Shown: in pieces, positions 22,901-33,900 of the stretch
Layout: each line of letters starts with the position of its first letter
Position numbering within the stretch: position 1 is the first letter of the stretch
Assembly (NCBI GenBank): GCA_947623455.1
Contig: OX392527.1
Location: forward strand, 53,860,401-53,924,400
Direction: 5' to 3'
Source of the DNA: Mimachlamys varia
Taxonomy: Eukaryota > Mollusca > Bivalvia > Pectinida > Pectinidae
Length of the DNA: 64,000 nt
Program-made: the position numbers and the translations under genes
Notes under the pieces: model-generated
Seen by the model: the letters and a program-made list of their open reading frames with translations, nothing else
What the model was told of the DNA's origin: nothing
Databases searched by the model: none

Positions 22901-23738
22901 AACTTCCCCTACATTAGCTACCCCTACATTAACTACCCCCTACATTAACTACCCCCTACATTAACTACCCCTACATTAGCTACCCCTACATTAACTACCC
23001 CCTACATTAACTACCCCCTACATTAACTACCCCTACATTAGCTACCCCTACATTAACTACCCCCTACATTAACTACCCCCTACATTAACTACCCCTACAT
23101 TAGCTACCCCTACATTAACTACCCCCTACATTAACTACCCCCTACATTAACTACCCCTACATTAGCTACCCCTACATTAACTACCCCCTACATTAACTAC
23201 CCCTACATTAACTACCCCCTACATTAACTACCCCTACATTAACTACCCCCTACATTAACTACCCCTACATTAACTACCCCCTACATTAACTACCCCCTAC
23301 ATTAACTACCCCCTACATTAACTACCCCTACATTAACTACCCCCTACATTAACTACCCCTACATTAACTACCCCCTACATTAACTACCCCTACATTAACT
23401 ACCCCCTACATTAACTACCCCTACATTAACTACCCCCTACATTAACTACCCCCTACATTAACTACCCCTACATTAACTACCCCCTACATTAACTACCCCC
23501 TACAATAACTACCCCCTACATTAGCTACCCCTACATTAACTACCCCCTACATTAGCTACCCCTACATTAGCTACCCCTACATTAACTACCCCTACATTAA
23601 CTACCCCCTACATTAACTACCCCCTACAATAACTACCCCCTACATTAGCTACCCCTACATTAACTACCCCTACATTACCTACCCCTTACATTAACTACCC
23701 CCTACATTACCTACCCCTACATTAACTACCCTTACATT
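19925..23738. repeat. 15/16-bp C-rich minisatellite array
   Basis: About 245 units of CTACCCCTACATTAA, alternating between a 15-bp (four C) and a 16-bp (five C) form, with variants ATTAGCTA, ATTACCTA and CAATAACTA. The plus strand contains almost no G, giving extreme strand asymmetry, and the minus strand has a G run in every unit. Towards 22800-23200 a higher-order unit of four copies (one ATTAGCTA then three ATTAACTA) repeats cleanly. The only listed open frame (22624-22824) is an accident of a short in-frame stretch. Confidence 0.97.
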
Positions 23739-24184
23739 ATACCATTGGAATGCTTTTAAACTCAATCGAAAGCTATAAGGAATAACATATTTCTATATAG
23801 ATAACAGTGTTTTGTCGTATACTGACGATTACCTTAAAAACCCGTTACATATTTGTCAGACCTTTCAGAATTATTTGAAGAAAGAAATTTAATACAGGAG
23901 CAACAGTATCAAAATAAAAAACAAAATCAACAACTTAGTTTTATTATTTTTATTAATTTCCTTTAATAAGCTAAATTAAGCAAATATCAATGAAATAAAT
24001 ATTTAAAAAAGAAACTGACGGTATTCCAAGAGTACATAGATGGAATGAAATTGTCTGGACTCGACATTATCACAGGCAGAACTTTTAGTTCGCTCGCGAA
24101 AAAAACCCTCAAAACAAGTTATATAGTTCTAAAAGCCAGTGGTAAGGTGTTCATATAGCATAAGATTACATTGAAGTGTAGTGT
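23739..24184. other. Unique AT-rich spacer
   Basis: No coding features are seen; oligo-A/T tracts are frequent. Confidence 0.5.
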
Positions 24185-24376
24185 TGCAAGCTGAACCCAT
24201 GAAAATATTTACTACAATCCGGACTCAAAATCGATTTAAACCAGGTGTAAAATATAAACAAGGGAAATCAGGACATCACTGAAAAGATAAAAAAAAAAAT
24301 AAAAAAAAATAAGACCATGTGTTCCGGACGAATAAGCGTCTTCTGCTTAATCGAAGACATCCGGAATGTAAATATT
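24185..24376 (-). repeat. Dispersed ~200-bp repeat, copy 1
   Basis: On the minus strand it reads CTTCGATTAAGCAGAAGACG, then TCCGGAACACATGGTC, then TTTAAATCGATTTTGAGTCC. The same ordered blocks occur at 26521, 30003, 45811, 55128 and 62430. It lacks tRNA promoter boxes and coding capacity. The 129-codon open frame at 24319-24708 begins with a non-ATG codon in this repeat and is not supported as a gene. Confidence 0.65.
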
Positions 24377-26520
24377 GGCCTCGTCCAAGTTATGATCAAT
24401 CCCTCAAAGTGATAGCCGAGTCATCAATCTCATTACAAGTACACACACTAATAAGCATATTCAAAACCGCCCACCTTCACATCATACAAGGACACTTAAT
24501 ATTTCTCAATGATACCAAGATGACGACCATAAAACTTTCTCATAATCCTCATCAACCTTCATCTCTCGAATCCCTGTGTCGCAAGTTTGTTTGTCAGCAG
24601 TCGACATCTAACACACAAAACTCAATATTTAGAGCATGCCCTAAAATAACGAATCAAATGCGACATGTAAACAGCATAGGTTGGAGAAGCTTAAACTTCG
24701 CTCCTTAATGCTGCATACATGTAGCTGTTTAGTACGGGTAGCAGACTAGCATGACCAGATGGGTGACATATTTAACTTTTCCAGCTTATAACACTGGTGA
24801 TACGGCCATTTATCATTTAGATGTTACTATTTTGCAATTGTCATCACATAAAATACGTTTGATGTGCTAAGATATTGGAACAAAGTGGAAATGTTGTGAT
24901 ATATGGATCCATGTATGTGCAGTCTATAAGTGTGATGGGTTTATGTTCTCCCGAAGATCATGTCAACGGTTAGGCCTTGGTTGTTTATGTCAACAGATCT
25001 ATCAACGTTATTGCTGTCATTGTATTAACCGGAAGCGTCAGTTTTTGACAGGAAATCGGTCTCTTTTTGTCAATGACGAGGTGTTCGGAACGACTTTTGA
25101 TTAAATGTTTCAGATCTCTTGATAGTCAATAAATCAAGTTATTTTACTGATATAACATTTTAAACATCTTTTACAGAGTTAAGTATGAAATTCAGATTTA
25201 CGTGCATCTTTATTGTATACGCCAACATTGATTCACATTCATAAATTAGTAATGAAAAAATGGCGTGTGCATCGACCTGATTTGTTGCTATAAATAAATA
25301 ATATTATTGTTCTATTGTTTATCTTTACTGTATTTACACTTGATCAATTATTCTTTTTTAATTTATTTATTTCAACAGTGGTTAACGATTTAAAACACGT
25401 AAAATATACCTTTATTCAATACCTATCAATGACAAGTTTAAACAAACATCTAAAATAAACATGTCTTAATGCTGATGTTAAATAATTATAAATCGATTAT
25501 GCATATAATTCTGCGTCACACAGAAGCAATTAGAGGCACATTATGGTCGTAAGTCCGCGAAATCCATCGTTCCTAGTATAAACCATCAAATAGGCAGGTG
25601 TTCACGTACACGTTCTGACTTTATAATATATTAATACATACATACTATAATTGTTGTTTATCGCACATTGGTAAACTAACAACAGATGCCGGTTCGTGTT
25701 TCTTGCATTGTATAAATAAACAACATCTGTTCCTATCTCCCGACTTCATGATTGGTACAGATTCAATATCTTCGTATGATATAGTGAATTAATGCATGAA
25801 ATATAACATCAAAACGAAATTCGAACTAGGTGTAAACAAACTAACAAGCCATCTTCACCAGAAGAACATTTCGAACATCAGGACAAAAGAAAACGAGAAA
25901 GAGTAAGTCCATTTCCTTGATTTCTGTAATATATTTACGCTCCCCGGATCACAACTTCGTATGATGCATATTTACATAAAAACGATAGCAAGAAATACAG
26001 TATGAAGACTTCAAATTGAAGAATTTAAGAGACATGGTAAGTCAATTACATAAACCTGGACTACTGTAATTTATGTAAATAAAGGATACTGCTGCTTTGT
26101 GTTGGGCATCTTTCCATGTCTTCCAACTACATGATTGTCTTAGCTTTAATATATTCGTTTGATACGATGAATTGTTACCTGTTCAATCAAATCGAAGCGA
26201 AATCCAAACTAGACGTAAACAAAATATCAGCCATCTTCAAAGAAGAATATTTCGACTCAAGAACTTAAGACAATGATATAGAGTTAGTGGATTATCTTTG
26301 CAATGTATGCAAATAAGAATATTGTTGATATATATATATATATGGAACGCCTTAGATCAGAATGTCGGAGTGGACAGGTTAACACGATGAGGATAACATG
26401 AATATTTCTGCTAAAGAACCTATAGTTGAGCAAGAGTTTGTCAACCTAGATATCTGTAATTTATGTAAATTAGAATATTGTTGATATGTAATGGTCGCTT
26501 CAGAAAAAAACAACATTTCT
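24377..26520. other. Unique and degenerate-repeat intergenic sequence
   Basis: No convincing gene is present. From about 25680 to 26470 there are loosely repeated blocks 200-400 bp apart, each with a variant of GCCATCTTCA, then AAGAACATTTCGA, then TGTAATTTATGTAAAT. They look like an old, diverged tandem duplication. A (TA)n tract lies near 26329-26342. Confidence 0.45.
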
Positions 26521-26815
26521 ATAAAAAAAAATAAGAGAGTACCAAAGCGTCAACAAAATCATTATCCGAACGTAAAATCGATTAAACTTCACACAAAATT
26601 TGAACAAAGATACGATTTACACGGAGACCCATGAAAAAATAAATAATATGACCAGGTGTTCCGTAGGAGTAAGCGTCTTCTGCTTCATCGACGACACCCG
26701 CAATGTAGATCTAGGACACATCCAAGTAAATGGCATGGCCTTAGAAAAAAGGAGCAGAAAATAAAACAGGTGTTGCGGAAAAGTAAGCGTCTGTCTTCAG
26801 AACTAAAGACAATGA
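26521..26815 (-). repeat. Dispersed ~200-bp repeat, copies 2 and 3
   Basis: A nearly complete minus-strand copy (26521-26715) carries the GAAGCAGAAGACGCTTACTC block, GGAACACCTGGTC, CCGTGTAAATCG, GTTTAATCGATTTTACG and TTTTGTTGACGCTTTGG. A second, partial copy (GACGCTTACTTTTCCGCAAC, 26768-26815) follows in the same orientation. Confidence 0.65.
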
Positions 26816-26981
26816 AATAGGATTAATCCCTGTAATTGATGCAATTGAAGAACACTGCTTATTTGTATTTTACGCCAATATCAGTTGGTCGGTGTAGGTA
26901 GATAACAAGAGTCCTAACTGAAAATAGTTTATCAGAAGAATCTGAAAACGAGCGTAAACACTATTGACTACTACGCATTAT
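26816..26981. other. Short unique spacer
   Basis: Nothing is recognised. Confidence 0.5.
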
Positions 26982-27525
26982 ATTAGCTCACATACAACAG
27001 GCACGCCAGATCCATTAGCTCACATACAACAGGCACGCCAGATCCATTAGCTCACATACAACAGGCACGCCAGATCCATTAGCTCACATACAACAGGCAC
27101 GCCAGATCCATTAGCTCACATACAACAGGCACGCCAGATCCATTAGCTCACATACAACAGACACGCCAGATCCATTAGCTCACATACAACAGACACGCCA
27201 GATCCATTAGCGCACATACAACAGACACGCCAGATCCATTAGCTCACATACAACAGACACGCCAGATCCATTAGCTCACATACAACAGACACGCCAGATC
27301 CATTAGCTCACATACAACAGACACGCCAGATCCATTAGCTCACATACAACAGACACGCCAGATCCATTAGCTCACATACAACAGGCACGCCAGATCCATT
27401 AGCTCACATACAACAGGCACGCCAGATCCATTAGCGCACATACAACAGGCACGCCAGATCCATTAACTCACATACAACAGACACGCCAGATCCATTAACT
27501 CACATACAACAGACACGCCAGATCC
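26982..27525. repeat. 32-bp minisatellite array (17 copies)
   Basis: Exactly 17 units of 32 bp containing ATTAGCTCACATACAACAGG and CACGCCAGATCC, with almost no divergence. The only differences are CAGGCAC versus CAGACAC, which occur in runs, plus single changes AGCGCAC and TTAACTC. The run-like distribution shows recent expansion by copying of neighbouring units. Confidence 0.97.
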
Positions 27526-29027
27526 TAATTTACTGTCTCCAACAGCACTTTCTGTGAGGTAAGCGACCCCCGTACTGGAGACGAATCTTTGTTTCCATTC
27601 GTAAAAGTAATATTAATAAACTTAAAAGTTTCATATGCCTATCAGCGTAATAAAGGTTACATATAAACTTCTTTTTGGCCACTGTCCATCTTTGTCACTC
27701 TAGTGGTGGGCGCTAGCTATAAGCCTATCAACCTATTTCCTATTTGTGGAAAGACATTTTAATCGATATCGCAGCTATTGTCATTGTCGCCCTTTCAAGT
27801 GTTACGTTATAGGAATTGATATATCTATTTATAAATCAAGTTTCAGGGAAACTATGATGAAAATATGATGCGTGTTTAATCCACTGGTTTTAAGCGTTAA
27901 ACTTTGATTAGAAGTTCAGTCATCATTTGGTGAAGTTTACGTGGATATTAATTGTAATACAGTTTGTCTTTTTGACTGTTGTAGATAGTGAAGTTAGTCC
28001 CGTTAACGGACACATATTTGAAAATACACAATGATTTTACAGCGTCCTTCTATAACAATGGGCTAATTAACCATTTTTTTTTGGGGGGGGGGGGGAATCC
28101 TTATGTTCATCAAAGACAGAATATTCATGATCTCGTTTGACCTACCGACTAATCCACCTTTTTAATGAATATTTCAATAAAACTGCAAAATTAATACCTC
28201 ATTATACTAGTACAGAACTTTCTGGTTCAATGAAGGAAATTATTCTGAACACTTTGATGTGAATTAATGGGATGAATATGGATATCACGCATTCGTATCA
28301 GCTCAGGCCTTGGTCATGTATATTGCGTTTAATCTCATAGAAATTGAAAAAAATCTTAACTTTTTTAGTAGAAAGCAAATTTTGTATGGTAAAGTTGGGA
28401 AACAAAGTTAACTGAAAACAACATTGATAGCTAATATTGACTATCCGAATTGAAAATATACACAAAATGTTAATTACAGTATGTCCTGGATGTAGATATT
28501 TTATAGTATTTAAGAATATAAGTTTATCATATTTTATTGAAAAAAAAAATGGCCAAACTTCAAACTAAGAATTTATTTTCTGGTTTCTGGAAGTGTTTGC
28601 ATCTGAATTAAAACGGGAAAAATGTCTACGAACTATGGACTTTATCATATTTACCTTTACTCCAAACTTCCCCAATGACACAATGCTAAAAGGCAGTTGC
28701 CACCGTATGTCTGTAACACCCAGAGTCTCCGGCTATACAAATAATTACTATTGTGACGTCATCTATTTCATTGTGTCTACACTTCATTCGCTGTTCAAAA
28801 TCGGTACGAAATTATTAAATAATACAATGATTCTATAAAAATGTAAATATAAGTAATGAAAGTTTTAGCATATAGTGTACCTACATTGTTATTGCTGACA
28901 AACTTAAGTTAGTCATTAATAGGACATCAAAGTAAATCAACGCTTTGGCTTTATTCTTTCAAATGGGAATATAGACAGAGTTGTACATGGCTGTTATCAT
29001 GACATACTATTCCAGAATATAATTTAC
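27526..29027. other. Unique AT-rich intergenic sequence
   Basis: No gene is recognised. A G homopolymer lies near 28083-28094. The open frame at 28593-28838 lacks family features or splice context. Confidence 0.45.
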
Positions 29028-29163
29028 CTGTGCAGTCGTTGAAACGTACATCGGTATTCCAACACGTATTGTTCAGTACAACTAATAAACACGGTGTAGG
29101 TTGTGAGAGGTCATATCGGCAACATGCCTTTCGAGGTTGTTTGAAGCAAATCAGAAATCTCAC
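29028..29163 (-). CDS. Weak cysteine-rich exon candidate
   Basis: The minus-strand frame gives a cysteine-rich peptide (ACCRYDLSQPTPC ... NNTCWNTDVRFNDCT) ending at a good donor, GACTGCACAG/GTAAAT. The cysteine and Asn-x-Thr content suggests an extracellular module, but the acceptor is unclear, no flanking exon is visible, and I do not recognise the family. The left limit in transcription order is approximate. Confidence 0.22.
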
Positions 29164-29322
29164 ATCAATATGTCAAAGAAGATAAGGAATAAGTACAAAC
29201 ATAAGGAAATCGATAGGGAACTCCATCCGAGATGAGCATTCCTGCATCGTCAGAAACTCACGTACATTGTATAGTATATATCATGTACGTTGGACTGTAC
29301 TGGCGAACGAAAAGATATTTTT

Positions 29323-29431
29323 AAGTACGTTTTCATACTCAAATTTGGGAACAACCAATCAGAGATGACGTTATATAACGTGACGTCATTTTTCATTAGT
29401 TGTTCTCAAATTTGAAAATGAGAACGTACTT
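29323..29431. mobile_element. Foldback (MITE-like) element
   Basis: Arms of about 36 bp, AAGTACGTTTTCATACTCAA continuing to GAACAACCA, face a near-perfect reverse complement ending GAGAACGTACTT. The centre contains a second palindromic patch (GACGTTATATAACGTGACGTC). It has no coding capacity. It would form a long hairpin as single-stranded DNA or RNA. Confidence 0.65.
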
Positions 29432-29677
29432 GTAAAACCGGAGCCTGATAAAGATTAATAATGAATAACGTATTTATTAGAACAAAAAAAATAGCCTAAT
29501 ATCCACATTTATTTAAAATCGTATAAATAATAGGTTTAGTAGTTAAGAGCATTGTGGCGTCACCAGTGCAATGTATTTTCATGTTAAGCATCGTGCAGTC
29601 ATGACGTCATTACTATGTCTTACGTTGACAACACCAGCTAACTCTTACCGGTAAAATAGCAAAAACGCATGTTCATT
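29432..29677. other. Short unique spacer
   Basis: Nothing is recognised before the SINE. Confidence 0.5.
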
Positions 29678-29901
29678 GGCCGCGGTGGCCGAGCGGTTAA
29701 GATGTCCCGACATTCTACCTCTAGCCCTCCACCTCTGGGTTGCGAGTTCGAATCCCACCTTTGGGCAGTTGCCAGATACTGACCGTAGGTCGGTGGTTTT
29801 TCACCGGGTACTCCGGCTTTCCTCCACCCCCACAACTTCCACGTCCTTAAATGACACTGGTTGTTAATAGGGCGTAAAACAAAATAAACCTAATCAAATC
29901 A
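29678..29901 (+). mobile_element. tRNA-derived SINE, copy 2 (best preserved)
   Basis: It starts GGCCGCGGTGGCCGAGCGG. The A box (TGGCCGAGCGGTTAAG) and B box (GAGTTCGAATCCC) are both close to consensus. The body and tail match the other copies, ending GGCGTAAAACAAAATAAACC. With good promoter boxes it is the most likely of the five to be transcribed. The small open frames on both strands across it are incidental. Confidence 0.88.
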
Positions 29902-30002
29902 TTGGAAGACCAGTGTAAATTGTGTTTGTATATATATGGTATTCTGCCCCAAATGTGCTTTCCATCTTAAAACTCACTTTGATAGGATTGAATGCAGTAA
30001 GA

Positions 30003-30210
30003 TACCGTGTCTTCTATGAAGCAGAAGACACTTATATACCCTCACGAAACACCTGCATACTCAGGAATATCTTGAGGTCTTTTACCTTGTACTTTTCAAA
30101 GAGCACCGTGTAAATTGTATATATTTGTTAATATCTTGTCCCTAGTTAAATTGAGTTTGAGTTTGTATTATTGTTTTGTTGGAGCTTCAGTATTCTGCGT
30201 TTTTATTTCA
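30003..30210 (+). repeat. Dispersed ~200-bp repeat, copy 4
   Basis: Plus orientation: GAAGCAGAAGACACTTATA, CGAAACACCTG, TTGTACTTTTCAAAGAGCAC, CGTGTAAATTG, CCTAGTTAAATTGAGTTTGA, GTTTTGTTGGAGCTTCAGTA. It preserves nearly every block of the family and can serve as its reference copy. Confidence 0.7.
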
Positions 30211-30596
30211 AAGAGGAATATTGTGAAACGTTCGGATTGACACCTTTCTAATACATAACTGGAGTAAAAGAATACAGGTAATGAGAGGAGGGGAAGAGGG
30301 AGATACACGGTAGTACGTATAGTCGCATAGAGACAGGTGTTTTTCATTTGTATATTGATTTGAGTAGAACTGTACAATGCACATCATAATTAATAGCGAA
30401 ATCAATACTTAATAATATGTCCACTGAATCGAAGCCATCTTATGATAAACTATATTTCTGATTATAATAACGCCTAATCATCTCATCCGATCTTTCATTG
30501 TTTATATGTATCAAACTCCACGCACGGCCTACGGGGAGTACACGTTGACCATTCCTTAACACCGACGAGAATTAAGGCACGTGTGTTATGCATTAG
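30211..30596. other. Unique spacer
   Basis: No gene is seen; the overlapping minus-strand frames at 30168-30405 are unsupported. Confidence 0.45.
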
Positions 30597-30783
30597 CGAA
30601 CGATATGGTATGGCGACTACACGGCAGTGTAAATCCTTGAGGATATTGATCAGGAGCCACACTCATCTAGACACGGTGTATGTGTGTGGCAGGCTTGTGG
30701 ATGACACTGTGCTCCAGCGGAAGGGGCATCGTTCTACGGTTCCTTGGCCTGTGTTTGGGAGGATAAGACAATTTCATGCAGTA
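30597..30783 (+). CDS. Orphan exon candidate
   Basis: A 187-bp block lies between an acceptor (TGTTATGCATTAG) and a consensus donor (GCAGTA/GTAAGT). One frame is open and has higher GC content than its surroundings, giving a basic peptide that includes SHTHLDTVYVCGRLVDDTVL. I do not recognise the family. Composition and splice sites make a real exon plausible, but the 27-bp array begins 200 bp downstream and no partner exon is visible. Confidence 0.33.
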
Positions 30784-30989
30784 GTAAGTATTTGTATACA
30801 TTATAAATACCATTTAGATCAATTCATATACATTATATATCATATTTCACTGTAAACATCCTTTGTATCCGATACATCAATCTATTATTTGAATGTATGT
30901 TGTCGCTTGTCAGTGGATGTATGTTTATTCATCTGATAGGATTTTATATACGTATCCATCATTTCACGTTATATACAGAACAGTTGTAT

Positions 30990-33900
30990 TACATGTAATA
31001 TACACGTTAGTCTCACTACATGTAATGTACACGTCAGTCTCACTACATGTAATATACACGTCAGTCACACTACATGTAATATACACGTGAGACACACTAC
31101 ATGTAATATACACGTCAATCTCACTACATGTAATATATACGTCAGTCACACTACATGTAATATACACGTCAGTCACACTACATGTAATATACACGTCAGT
31201 CTCACTACATGTAATATATACGTCAGTCACACTACATGTAATATACAGGTCAGTCTCACTACATGTAACATACACGTCAGTCACACTACATGTAATATAC
31301 ATGTCAATCTCACTACATGTAATATACACGTCAGTCTCACTACATGTAATATACACGTCAGTCTCACTACATGTAATGTACACGTCAGTCACACTACATG
31401 TAATATACACGTGAGACACACTACATGTAATATACACGTCAGTCACACTACATGTAATATACACGTCAGTCACACTACATGTAATATACAGGTCAGTCTC
31501 ACTACATGTAATATACACGTCAGTCACACTACATGTAATATACAGGTCAGTCTCACTACATGTAATATACACGTCAGTCTCACTACATGTAATATACACG
31601 TCAGTCACACTACAGGTAATATACACGCCGGTCTCACTCCATGTAATATACCCGTCAGTCACACTACATGTAATATACACGTGAGACACACAACTTGTAA
31701 TATACACGTCAGTCTCACTACATGTAATATACACGCCAGACGCACTACATGTAATATACACGTAAGTCACACTACATGTAATATACACGTCAGTCACACT
31801 ACATGTAATATACACGTCAGTCACACTACATGTAATATACACATCAGTCACACTACATGTATTACACACGTCAGTCACACTACATGTAATATACACGTGA
31901 GACACACTACTTGTAATATACACGTCAGTCTCACTACATGTAATATACACGCCAGTCACACTACATGTAATATACACGTAAGTCATACTATATGTAATAA
32001 AATCGTCAGTCACACTACATGTAATATACACGTCAGTCACACTACATGTAATATACACATCAGTCTCACTACATGTTATATACACGTCAGTCACACTACA
32101 TGTAATATACAGGTCAGTCTCACTACATGTAACATACACGTCAGTCACACTACATGTAATATACACGTGAGACACACTACATGTAATATACACGTCAGTC
32201 ACACTACATGTAATATACACGTCAGTCTCACTACATGCAATGTACACGGCAGTCACACTACATGTAATATACACGTGAGACACACTACATGTAATATACA
32301 CGTCAGTCACACTACATGTAATATACAGGTCAGTCACACTACATGTAACATACACGTCAGTCTCACTACATGTAATATACACGCAAGTCACACTACATGT
32401 AATATACACGTAAGTAATACTATATGTAATAAACACGTCAGTCACACTACATGTAACATACACGTCAGTCACACTACATGTAATATACACGTCAATCTCA
32501 CTACATGTAATATACACGTCAGTCTCACTACATGTAACATACACGTCAGTCACACTACATGTAATATACACGTGAGACACACTACTTGTAATATACAGGT
32601 CAGTATCACTACATGTAATATACAGGTCAATCTCACTACATGTAATATACACGTAAGTCATACTATATGTAATATACACGTCAGTCTCACTACATTTAAC
32701 ATACACGTCAGTCACACTACATGTAATATACACATAAGTCACACTTCATGTAATATACACGTCAGTCACACTACATGTAATATACACGTCAGTCTCACTA
32801 CATTTAATATACACTCCAGTCTCACTACATGTAATATACAGGTCAGTCTCACTACATGTAACATACACGTCAGTCACACTACATGTAATATACACGTGAG
32901 ACACACTACATGTAATATACACGTCAGTATCACTACATGTAATATACACGCCAGTCACACTACATGTAATATATACGTAAGTCATACTACATGTAATATA
33001 CACGTCAGTCACACTACATGTAATATACAGGTCAGTCACACTACATGTAATATACACGTCAGTCACACTACATGTAATATACAGGTCAATCTCACTACAT
33101 GTAACATACACGTCAGTCACACTACATGTAATATACACGTCAGTCTCACTACATGTAATATACACGTCAGTCACACTACATGTAATGTACACGTCAGTCT
33201 CACTACATGTAATATACACGTCAGTCACACTACATGTAATATACACGTCAGTCTCACTACATGTAACATACACGTCAGTCACACTACATGTAATATACAC
33301 TCCAGTCTCACTACATGTAATATACACGTCAGTCACACTACATGTACTATACAGGTCAGTCTCACTACATGTAACATACACGTCAGTCACACTACATGTA
33401 ATATACACGTCAATCTCACTACATGTAATATACACGTCAGTCTCACTACATGTAACATACACGTCAGTCACACTACATGTAATATACACGTGAGACACAC
33501 TACAAGTAATATACACGTCAGTATCACTACATGTAATATACAGGTCAATCTCACTACATGTAACATACACGTCAGTCACATTACATGTTATATACACGTC
33601 AGTCACACTACATGTAATATACCCGTCAGTCTCACTACATGTAACATACACGTCAGTCACACTACATGTAATATACACGTCAGTCACACTTCATGTAATA
33701 TGCACGTCAGTCACACTACATGTAATATACACGTCAGTCTCACTACATGTAACATACACGTCAGTCACACTACATGTAATATACACGTGAGACACACTAC
33801 ATGTAATATACACGTCAGTATCACTACATGTAATATACACGCCAGTCACACTACATGTAATATACACGTAAGTCATACTACATGTTATATACACGTCAGT

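Noticed and set aside
24319..24708. 129-codon plus-strand frame
   Set aside because: It begins with a non-ATG codon inside a dispersed repeat and has no domain, splice or composition support.
26982..27525. CRISPR-like regular repeats of 32 bp
   Set aside because: Units are contiguous with no unique spacers, and the context is eukaryotic; it is a plain minisatellite.
29678..29760. Possible genuine tRNA gene (Leu/Ser-like)
   Set aside because: A and B boxes are good, but the acceptor ends do not pair and the sequence continues into the SINE body shared by other copies.
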